Below, one piece after another: positions 15,301 to 26,700 of a stretch of DNA of 64,000 bases (positions within the stretch are counted from its first letter, which is position 1; each line of letters opens with the position of its first letter). Both the position numbers and the translations under genes were made by a program. The DNA is taken from NCBI RefSeq assembly GCF_030704535.1, contig NC_081822.1, positions 444,001 to 508,000 of the forward strand, read 5' to 3'. The notes under the pieces were generated by a model. That model was not told where the DNA came from and did not search any database. It saw nothing but the letters and a program-made list of their open reading frames with translations. The DNA comes from Vitis vinifera. Its lineage: Eukaryota > Streptophyta > Magnoliopsida > Vitales > Vitaceae.

Positions 15301-17713
15301 AGGCACAACTTCATAGTTTTATAAGATTTCAGTAGGTTAACAAATGAACTAGGTGGTTTTTGATTCAGCTATTTTAGGATTTCTTCAAACTGATTTACTA
15401 AATTAAGTTTGTAACTCTAACCTTGCTTGTTAAAAGTAGTATTCTCAAGCAACAATAGAATAACTCAAGTAGCCTTATGAATATGTCAATTCCCCGGTCA
15501 ATATTTTGATTCCCAGGCATTTAAAGTTGCCAAAACCTTTTAAATTGTAAAAATAACATTTGCCTTGTCATAGAAAGGCATCATAACTTTTAGAAAGAAG
15601 TGCCTTGAGCTATTAACAGATGCTGCTGTGGCAAATTAATGCTTGCCGCACACCTATCAATGGGTACAAACTTCTCTTTGCTCTTTTGACTTATTGAAAA
15701 CATATATTTGGAGACTTATGTGCATAAGTGAAGTTTCAATGTTTTTGTTTGATTTTGCGGAGCGGGTCAGGTCTTGTAGAGTGTTAAGGTGTTTTTTGTG
15801 TGTTTTCTTTCGAGGCCTTGCTTTAAGTGCTCCTTGTATATGTCTTGTGTACTCTGGTGTACCTTTTTCTATTACAAATTTATGCATACCTATCTTTACC
15901 TATTAAAAAAATAAATATTTGGAGATTTATGAGTGCATGGCTTTCTAACTTTTAATGCTATAATTTAATGCCACTCAATGAGTGTGTTTCAAATTGAGGT
16001 TGATTTTCCATAGTTGTTTAAAGGTGCACCTATGCACGCCTAGACCAAAGGCATAGTGACTCCTAGTTTTAATACCTTTGTTGCACCTTGGGTGTGCCTT
16101 GTGCCTTTTAGAACTATGTGATTTGCTTATAACTCATTAAATTGAGCTCAAACAAGAATGCTCAAGCTAAAGAGGACATTAAGCTCAACTTGAGCTCTTC
16201 CCAATTTCATCTAAGTCAAGCTTGAAAGCACTATACTCAACTGGGTTTAATTTATTAAACCTTGCCTCTTACTTTCATTACTTAAAGTGTTAGATGCTTA
16301 TGGAGCACCAACACTAAGTTTAAGGATCCCTTTATGACGGGAGTTTGCATCTCGTGTGTGTGTGTCTTTGTGGATATGATGTTATGTTTATGCTTTCCCT
16401 AACTAGATGACTAAAATGCTCATACATGTAAATTTTATTGATGTTAAGCTTGACGAAATAAATTTAAGTTAGTAGGTAATGGGTCAACAACATGTATAAA
16501 GCTAACACTCTTCCTCACTTGTGGCTTAAACATGCAAATAAAGAGCCAATAATGAATCATAAAGAAATAAATAGGGGAATAAATAAATAGACAATCAAAC
16601 TCAAGACCTCTAGGAATTAGAGCTATTGTAACAGGTTAAACTTCCATTTTTTCTTTTAATCAAAAACACAATTCTCTATACAAAATTTAATAACAAAGAT
16701 GGATAAGTGTATGATAATTCAAAGAGTCAAATCTAGTTGTAATTCACAGTGGTATAAAATTTCTTAAAAGGGAAATCATATGTCTAATTTCACTTTTGCT
16801 AATGCATCTACCACATGATTGCCTAAGAGAGGAACTCAAGAGAAGGAACGTCCTAACTTTGAAGAAATATCAATATTTTGGTTCAACCACCCATCAAACT
16901 TCTAGGTCCTTTTTTTAGTTGCTCATAATAAGATAATAACATAATCCATAGTTGTTAACTCGTAAAACGTATCATGTGTCGTCTTTCTACTTTTTAATAG
17001 TACAATCCAGAGTTGTTAACTTGTAAAGCATATCGTGTATTGTCTTTCTAGTTTTCCATATCACAATTGTAGCGTTTATCATAAGTCTTTTTCTATATAG
17101 TAAAAAATAAATAGAAAAAATATTCATATATGTGAATATATATTAGAACTATAAAGCATGGAGTACTTTATAACCAATTTTATGAAAGATAGTGGGATTA
17201 GATACTAAACTATATCATGCCATATGAAAACATTAAATTCAATTTAACAAAATATGACTTCGATGTATATGTTCATCACATCAAGACTTTATAACCAATT
17301 TTTAGATATGTTTTTTAGTTTTCCACCAGGGTTGCCTAGTTGGTTAGGGTGACACTGGAAAGTGTGGTCCTAGTAAGGACATATGGTACTGGGTTCGAAT
17401 CCTTCCATTGATGATATCTTGAATTTACTTGGTGCTGTTTATTGCGGGGCGGTCAGCACCCCGAGGATTGGGTCCCCATGGAGAGTCCTAAGGGCTTGGC
17501 CATGCAAACCTATGGAAAGTTCTTCGGTTATCTAAAAAAAAAAAAAATAGAAAAAGATACGCTTTTTAGTTCCAAATTATAACTAAGCATGTGCACTCAT
17601 GTGTGTTTTTGGTGTATGTATGTATGTATGTTTGCATATATTTCTTTGTGTTATCTTCAAAGTTCCTACTTTTTATATTCGTCATCATTCCTCCTCTATT
17701 GAAAAGGAAATTA

Positions 17714-17750
<37 letters not shown>

Positions 17751-20700
17751 TGTTATGTAAAAGTTTTTATTTACTAATTACCATAATTTTCAATGTTAAC
17801 ATTCAAATCATTCAAATGAAATTTTTTTTTACTCGACTTTAAATGTGGCCTTTGATAGTAAAAATGTAGTTTTTCATGTTGGATTTTTTTTTTAATCTTT
17901 TTCTCACTTTTATTATCAATTCCTAACCTTTCTTTACATTTCAAACAATTAATATAATAATTTCTTTTAATTAAAAAATTATGAATTTGATTTTTTTTAA
18001 ATTATGCAAAATAGTTGAAGATGTATGTATCGTTATATTATTGTATCATGTATCATTTTTTTTTTTTTTTTTTTGATAGGTAAAAGGTATTCTATTAAAA
18101 AAGAGACACCAAGAAGGCGACTCAAGATATACAAACCTATACACCCTCCATCAAGAAAAAGCTAAACGAACATAAAGTCCCAACATACAATCCTAATTAG
18201 CGCCCATCCAATCAATAAAATTAGCTATAGTTAAGGGGCAATCAATTATAAACAATTTTGTTTCAGCCCAAAGAGAAAAAATAAAGGAGTATTTCAATAT
18301 TTGAATAGACACCATATCATCCTTGAAAGCCAAACAATTCCTCGCCTTCCAAACCGTCCAAAAAATGTGCAGAGGAGCCGCTCTCCACACCTTCTTACGC
18401 TTTTTGCCCACAAAAGATCCATGCCAGCTTAGAAGGGTTTCCTTAACAGAACAAGGCAACACCCAAGATACCCCCAAAATAGTAAAAAGAAGATCCCATA
18501 AGGCCCTTGTTCTTGAGCAATGAAGAAGGAGATGGTCTATGGTCTCCTCATTCTCAAGACACAAAAAACATCTATTTGCCAAAGCCCATCCTCTTTTCTG
18601 CATCTTGTCCAAGGTTAGTGCTTTGCCCCATGTAGCCTCCCATGCAAAAAAACTAATCTTAGGCTGCACATTCGCATTCCAAATAAGGCTTGAAGGAAAT
18701 CGAGGCGAACCCCCCGCCTCAATAGCCAAGTATAAAGATTTAACCGAGAATTTCCCACTCTTAGTTTCAGTCCAGGATACCCTGTCCTCCACATCTTCAA
18801 TAACTCTGCTATGATGTAACCGCTCCATAAAACTTGACGCTTCCTCTACCTCCCAATCATTGAAAGCTCTTACAAAGCAAGGATTCCATCCCCCCCAACC
18901 CCCCTCCGCCAAAGAATCCCAAACATTTGCCACACTTTCTTCCTTATCATTAGGTAAAGCAAATAGAGACGGGAAGGACGAACACAAAGGAGAATCCCCA
19001 CACCATTTATCCCTCCAAAACCTCACCCTCCTTCCATTACCAACAATGAAGACCAACCTATTGCTCACTAATTCCCAGTTCATCCGTATCCCTTTCCACA
19101 ACCCCAAGCCATGAGCCTCTCTCACTTCCCGAGAGGACCATCCCCCTCTCTCTTCTCCATATTTCCCTCTAATCACTTGATTCCATAAAGCTTCTCTTTC
19201 ATTAGCGAACCGCCAATTCCATTTAGCAAGAAGAGCCTTGTTGAGAATTGATAGGTTTTTTACCCCTAAGCCCCCTTTCTTCTTACTTAAGCACACCACT
19301 TCCCATCTTACAAGATGAGGCTTTTGCTCTAAATTCCCCCCACCCCAAAGGAAATCCCTTTGAATCTTTTCTAGTCTCTGTCTGACTACACTCGGTAAAC
19401 ACAACAAAGACATAAGATAGATTGGTAAGTTCGATAACGTGCTTCGAATTAAAGTTGCCCTCCCTCCCTTGGATAAGTATTGTCTCTTCCACATTCCTAG
19501 CCTTTTACGGAATCGATCCTCCACTCCATCCCAAACTGATGTTAATTTGAATGAAGCCCCCAAGGGCATCCCCAAATATGTGGACGGCAAGCTACCCACT
19601 TTGCAACCAAACTCCCAAGCGAGTTCATCCATATTCTCTACCCTTCCGACTGGAATGAGTTCACTTTTGTCCAAATTTATCCTCAACCCCGAAGCGGCTT
19701 CAAACCACATAAGCAACCAACTAAGATGAGTCAAGTGGTCTTGAGACGGCTTACAAAATACCAGAGTATCATCGGCGAACAATAAATGGGATATAAGGGC
19801 CCCTTCTTCACTCCTCCCCTTGACCCTGCACCTCGATAAATAGCCTCCCTCTACAGCCCTTTGGAGAAAAGCACTAAAGACCTCCATTGCTATGACAAAT
19901 AAATAAGGGGAGAGGGGATCACCCTGCCTCAATCCCTTTGAGCTTTGGAAAAATCCTGTAGGGGTTCCATTGACCAACACAGAAAAACTTGCAGTGGAGA
20001 TGCACCATTTTATCCACCTGATCCATTTCTCCCCAAAACCCATTTTCTGCATAACTGTGAGAATAAATGTCCAATCCACATTATCATAGGCCTTCTCTAT
20101 GTCCAACTTGCACAAGATGGCACACTCATTATTTTTCAAAGTCGAATCAATGGCTTCATTGGCTATCAACACTGCATCTAGGATTTGTCTTCCTTCCACA
20201 AACGCCCCTTGGGCCTTGGAAATCACCTTTCCAACCACCTTTTTTAGCCTATTGGCTAAGACCTTGGCCAACCACTTATATAAGCTTCCCACCAAGCTTA
20301 TAGGCCTAAAATCCCCCAAATCTTCAACTCCCACTTTTTTTGGAATTAAGACCAAAAAAGTTGCATTTAGGCTCTTAACAAACTTCCCATTTTCATAGAA
20401 TTCCTTGAAAAAACACAACACATTCGCCTTCACGAAATCCCAAGCAAATTGCCAGAAAGCCATAGAAAGTCCATCTGGCCCCGGAGCTTTATCCCCATTA
20501 CAACTCAACAATGCATTGAACACCTCCTCTTCCGTGAACGGGCTCTCCAAAGTGTTAGCATCCAACTGATCCAAAGTCTCTAACTGCAGCCCGGATATAG
20601 AAGGACGCCAATCCCCCGAACTGGACAGCAGTACCTTAAAAGCATTGCCAATCCCTTCCCTAATCTCATTCTCCTCTATGCACCAAGCTCCATTAATCTT

Positions 20701-23700
20701 GATTCTGTCCACGTTATTCCTCCTCCTGTGGGCATTAGCCATTTTGTGGAAGTAACCTGTATTTCTATCCCCCTCTCTCAGCCACACTTCCCTAGATTTT
20801 TGCCTCCAACCGATTTCTTCAAGTAAAACCCATTTTTTATAGTCTTCCCTCGCTTCTTTCCTAGCTTCCAGCTCTTCCAAGTTCAGTCTGCTAATTTTCT
20901 CCCTTGCATCCCAGATCTGTACCTGCTCCAAAGCAGCATTTTTTCTGAGCTCAATCCTGCCAAATGAGTCTCTATTCCACTCCTTCAGCTTAACCTTCAG
21001 AACTTTTATTTTTTCAGCCATAATAAAGCTTGCTGATCCATTGAAACTAACCCCCTCCCACCAAGACTTCATAAGCTCCTTAACACCTTCCACTTTCAAC
21101 CACATGTTTTCAAATCTAAAAGGGGAAGGGGCTCTTCTCCCACCCCCTACATCCAGCAGAACGGGGAAATGATCAGAGACTGGCCTTGGAAGGATACACT
21201 GCCTCACGTCACCAAAGTGGTTGTCCCAACCCTCATTAAACAAGAACCTATCCAGCCTTGAAAATGTCTGATTATTCACCCCTCCGTTCCACGTAAAAGG
21301 GCCCCCGACTAAAGGCACGTCCTTTAACTCTAAGTCTTCAATGATTTCTGAGAACCTTCTCATGTTCGAATTCATTCTCCCCCCTCTATTGCGCTCTTCA
21401 GGACTTAGGATGGCATTAAAGTCCCCTGCAACACACCATGGCCCATTCCAGAGCCCCTTAATGGCCCCCAACTCCTCCCAAAAACTCTCCCTTTCTCTCC
21501 TCAATGTTGGGCCATATACCCCTATGAACATCCACATGAATCCGTCCTCACTGTTCTTGAAAATACAGGAAATGGAAAACACCCCTCTTTGAATATCAAC
21601 CAAATCCAATACCCTGTTGTCCCAAAACACCACTATACCACCAGCTGCCCCTCTTGAGTCCACTGCCCCCCATTCAAGATATCTTCCCACCCCTAGGCTC
21701 CTGATTATCCCCTTTGACATGTCTTGGATCTTAGTTTCCTGAAGGCAAACCAGGTCCACCTTCTGCTTCTTTATCAATGCTTTTATAACCTTCCTCTTGT
21801 CACAATTATTGGCCCCTCTTACATTCCAAGTGAGCATCCGGAACCTCATTTAGACCTGCACGAGTTTTCCCCTTCTTCTCCTCCTCCTTCTCCAATATAG
21901 TTCACTGTCCATTCCAATTTCCTCAATTCTCTTTCAAATTTTGAAGACTTCAGCTTTTTCCTTTTTCTACCATCCACTTGTCCTTTCTGAATCTTCCTTT
22001 CTTTCATTCTTTTTAGTAATAACAGGATTTCCCCTTCAAATCCCTCCGTCGGCATTCCAATATAGCGGCTAAACTTAGCCAAACTGTTGGATTGCCAACA
22101 AGGTTCCTCCTCTTCTTCCCTCTCCTCCATATTCTCATGAATGGTCCTATCCGTAACCCCCTCCGATTTCTCTCCGAAGACCCCGGCTTCCATCCCCGCA
22201 ATTTCCAATACCTCGGCCTCCCTCCCATCCGCCCATATCATTCTTAAAGGGCCCATAACTTCTCCCCCAACTTCATCCGAGCTACTACTGTGATTTATTA
22301 CCCCAGCCATGGCTACGCTTTCCCCGCGTCGAACAGAAGGAGTAGAATAAAGAGATTTTTCCCGCTTCCCCAACAAAGATAAAGAACGGTAAAATTGATC
22401 TGAGTACCTGGACGTCTCCTCTCGCAAGGCTTCGTTGGTGAACTCTGTGATATTGACTGCCGGTGATCGCGACCCCATCTGAGAGGCTATCATTTCCCCC
22501 TCAAGCTCTCCACTGTCGCCCATTTCCCTGTCGGGAGCCCTAGCCTCTCTGGATCGGGCCAACTCCGTCGCAGTTTCTTTATGGAGTGAAGATTTGGGCC
22601 GACCCATTCCCATTAAGTCATTTTGGCCTTCAGTCACTTGGCCCTTTCCTGCGGGCCTTCGCCCCAAGTCCACCCCCATTTGCCGGCCCAGCGAAAAGCT
22701 ATTCTCAGGCCCGCGAACAGTTTTCTTCCCCCACGCTATTTGCTGGCCATCTGAGGACCCGACACCATCTGCTGCTTTTTCCGACATCGCTGCAGAGATC
22801 GCAGCTGCCTTGCTGCATCCCCCTTCACCACTTTCACACGGCACGTCCACTTTTGCAGGTTCTCCATGCGTCCGTACCTTCGTCATTTTGAACCCAGCGC
22901 ATGAGTCTCCTTCTCCTTCATCCCTAACCTTTCGCTCGTTGCCCATCTCGTTTTTGGTCGCCGGAATCACTGCCGTCAACCCTGGTTTCACCTCCCACCA
23001 TAGCTGTATTGAATAACAGATGGACCCGACTGCCACTTGCAGTGAACTCGGCCACTCTAAGCCTTCCGATCTCACTAGTAGTCTGGCCCATTTCAATTCC
23101 TTAAATTTTGCAGTGTCTTCGTCCACTGCGATGAACCCCCCACAAGCGTCACCGATTTTTCTGAGAATCTCCTGACTCCAAAAATGCAATGGCATTCCCA
23201 CAACTCTTACCCAAATACTCTTATCCCTCTCGTCATTATGAGAACACCCCACCTTTGGATCCCACCTTTCCAAGTTCAAGAATGATTCCTTAAACCTCCG
23301 GTGTCCTCTTAACAACACCTTTTCTGCCTCTTCTTTAGTCTCAAATTCTATTAACAACAGAGAGCCTCCCAACCTCGAAAACTTCACCCCTCCTTTAGTA
23401 TTCCACACCGATCTCCCCCACCTTTCGAAAGCTTGCATATCTGGTTCCATCATTGAGGGTTGTCCCCATCTTCCCACCAAACACCGTCCCAGATATTTCC
23501 TTTCATTTGACACTTCGTCCTCCCCTAGTTGAAGCCACACTGCCTCTCCTAGCTTTTTCCCTCTTGCATTCACCGCTTCAGCATAGGATTTTTTGTCTTT
23601 CCTCACAGATTCCCCATTTGTACACCCTTTCCCATAAAATGCAGCAGTTTCTTTGGACTTTTTCCAAGACGCAACTCCAAGAAAGCGAAGTTTTTCGGCC

Positions 23701-26700
23701 AACAAGACCCACCCTCCCAATACACCTTTTCCTTCTGGAAACACTAAACAAAATCTCTTTAATTTCGAGTCAACCACAGAGCATAAAATATACCTACCAG
23801 CCTCGTTTGCACGGATCTCCAACTTATACCTTCTTCCTCCATCTTCCCAACTTTTAACATGACCTTGCATAAACACACCCCTGCAACAAGCCTCCACTCC
23901 TTCCAATAAGCAACACAAGCTGAGGCTTCCAAATCTAATCCATGAGGTAAAACCTCTGCTTCTTTCCACAATAATACCCTTAAGTCTCTCCCCAGCCACC
24001 TCCGCCGTGATTTCATAAGACTTTGATTCTACAGCAAACCAACATCTGCCTCCTCTCTTAGTAGACATTTTTCATCTCTTATTTATCATCTTGTTTGATT
24101 TGTGTTTCCGCCACAACCTGGTGTTCATGGACTAAATAAATTAAATTGAAAGGAGGAGAGAAAGTTGAAGAAATATGAATAAGGCTAAAGAGAGTATACA
24201 CGAAGTATACCAAGATACAAAGGATGTATCATGTATCATATTGTATATCCTATCCTATACTAGTTAGACGATCTAGTTCGTCAATTTCTTGCTCCAAAAG
24301 GTTACAACAAAAGTTAAAATTCCAGGATATAGACATGGAGAATGAAACTAGAATTGAAGAAAATAATAGCATTTCTCAACCCTACTCTATATGTTTGAAA
24401 ATGGCTCGGTAAGAGATTTATAACCTAACCAAAGATCTCCCAAGAAGCAAATTTTTGTACCATCCCCCCACAATAATGAGTGAAATGCAAATAATATGTG
24501 TAAGTTTGTGCAATAGCCTCTAAGGGCATTTATATGACCACCAAACAACACAATTGGCATCCCATCTATTAGAATTTGACCTGTAGATATTCAAGATGAC
24601 CTTGTGCCATAAAGCATCACTCTCCCTAAGGAACCTCCATAACTACTTTCCTAGAAGGCCTCTATTCCTCGAGGTTAAACTACCAAACTCAAAATCTCGA
24701 GTTATTAGGTAATAGAGCAAACAGTGTATAGTAAGCTAACAAACACCCTTGACTTGTAATAGATGTCTGTTTTTTTTTTTTTTGAATGCTTAACATCATG
24801 GTTTTCATACTCTTTGATACATTTGAATAATCTTAAATAATATTTTTAGTAAGCAAAGAGCCACTTTTTTCCTCTCTCTGTATTAGAAAAAATGGAAGAG
24901 GGGTGGGTGTGGTGCTGCTGCTGGTTTGGATTTCATCTTGGTTTTTGTCAAACACTTGTTTCCATATTGTTAGACCCCAAAGTTCCATGTCCTCTTGGAG
25001 AATACGAGAAACTTAAAGCTGCATTTTGACTCTCATTATTTATGATTTTTTGTGGGAATATTTAACTTTGATATCGCATATTCAGGCCTTGTTACAAAAA
25101 TTTTAGCGTATGAAACTGTAACAATGTGATCCACTTAAGTTTCTATAGGTTTTACAATAAGGTTTCCATTATACAATTGTTTTGCAGTTTCCAAAATTAC
25201 TACCGAAGATAAAGCCTCTGTCTGACCTATATATTTGCTCTATGGTATCTGTAGGTGACTGCATCCAAGTTGTGGCGACAAGTGGGAGACTCTTTCCATC
25301 CCCCCAAGTAAGGAATAGCATAGTTGTTGATTGCTAACATAGGAAGTTGTGATGGTTTTTTCTCTTGAAATTCTTCAAAACTTTTGGTTTATAAGTTGCA
25401 GACAACATAGTTTATCATTTTTTTTCCTATTGCAATTGTTTAACATCTTTTAGTTTGTAATTAATAAATGGAGCTAATTAACATTTATAAATGTCACTCC
25501 AAGTCTCCATTGTATAGATATTGGGAGTCATATGCTCTCTGTGAAGATTGATCCCAAGATCTAACTCAATTCATGGTCATTTAAATCCAATATAATCCCA
25601 TAGCCAACATAGTACTGTGGTATTCTGGCTTTATCCAATTCTTTCTCTCTCTCTCTCTCTCTCTCTCAGGACCTGCACTACAGTCTCTTGGACATTCCGC
25701 ATTTTCTATGAGAAGGTAATGCTTGTTTGCTAAATTGTTTCCCCCTTTTTGAATTTTTGTGTTTTATTCTTGGGCTTCAAATAGTTGCATGCTATTTGTT
25801 TGTGAAGATGGGATCTGTGTTTTCATGATTTAGGGATCTTGTTTCTTAGGTGATACTTGATTAGTTGGATAAAGCTTAAGTGAAGTTGGCAATGACACAT
25901 TATTTATTTTAATGCTTTATGGTTCTCATCTACAAAGAAGATTTTATTTTGAATCCTTTACAGTAGATTTCATTTGTTTTTTTTTCTTTTTGAGATGGCT
26001 GCTTTTTTGTCACCTCTTTTTAATATTTATCAATATATTGGATACTATGTGGCCATTATTTTTGTAGAATCTTCTTGTTCATAATGTCGATTTCATCTTT
26101 TTGTCAGCCTACTTAATAACCATGGAGGACATGGATGTTTGAGTTCAAGTGAGCATGTAAATTTTTGTACTTCTCATTTTAGAAATGACTTCATTTCCAT
26201 TGAAAACATGTGTTTGGATGATATGGACATTAAAAATTGAATTAATTTCTGTGGCATCCAAATACCCCACCATAGACCTAATAGCTTGAAGCTTGAGATA
26301 TATTTACTGAAAAAAGGAAATGTCTGAGGCACATGGGCAGCAGTGCCTGTTTAGCAGTATGTTTCAAGAAATCAGACATGCTATTCAGCTGTTTTTTGTG
26401 CATGCCATGTTGCTGTTTTTGACTGGTTATAAATTGTAACAATAATGACTCTCCTCAAAGACGCACTGTTACTACAGTGATTTGCTGGATTGTCGCAGTT
26501 TTGTTGCTGTAGTATAGGCACAACCTGACCCTTTATTAAAATATTATTTTGGCACTGGGTGATATGATGCTATGCTCATGTATGATTGGTTTCATATTGT
26601 GCATTTCTCATGTCAAAACATGGGTGATATGACTTAATAGTATTACTTGCAACCATGTTTAATTTTTTTATAGCTTTGTCAACTGCTTTAGGCTGTTTTA

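Larger units (their letters stand above)
18057..24224 (-). mobile_element. Full-length LINE (L1-type non-LTR retrotransposon), apparently intact
   Basis: A 6.2-kb element on the minus strand, inserted in antisense in intron 3 of the ARID gene. It has a 156-bp 5' leader (24224-24069), two long open reading frames that overlap as ATGA (21846-21849), a 118-bp 3' untranslated region and an 18-base poly-A tail (18074-18057). A perfect 15-bp target-site duplication flanks it. The lack of stops in both ORFs and the perfect duplication point to a recent insertion. Whether it is active cannot be told from sequence. Confidence 0.95.

Noticed and set aside
17337..17402. tRNA gene
   Set aside because: A and B box sequences are present but no acceptor stem, anticodon stem or cloverleaf can be formed; poly-A end and length fit a SINE.
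18323..20398. Plus-strand ORFs of 60-100 codons within the LINE
   Set aside because: They are antisense shadows of the intact ORF2, without family motifs or supported starts.
22586..23862. Plus-strand ORFs up to 140 codons within LINE ORF1 region
   Set aside because: Antisense to a long coherent ORF1; proline/serine-rich only because they mirror its codons.
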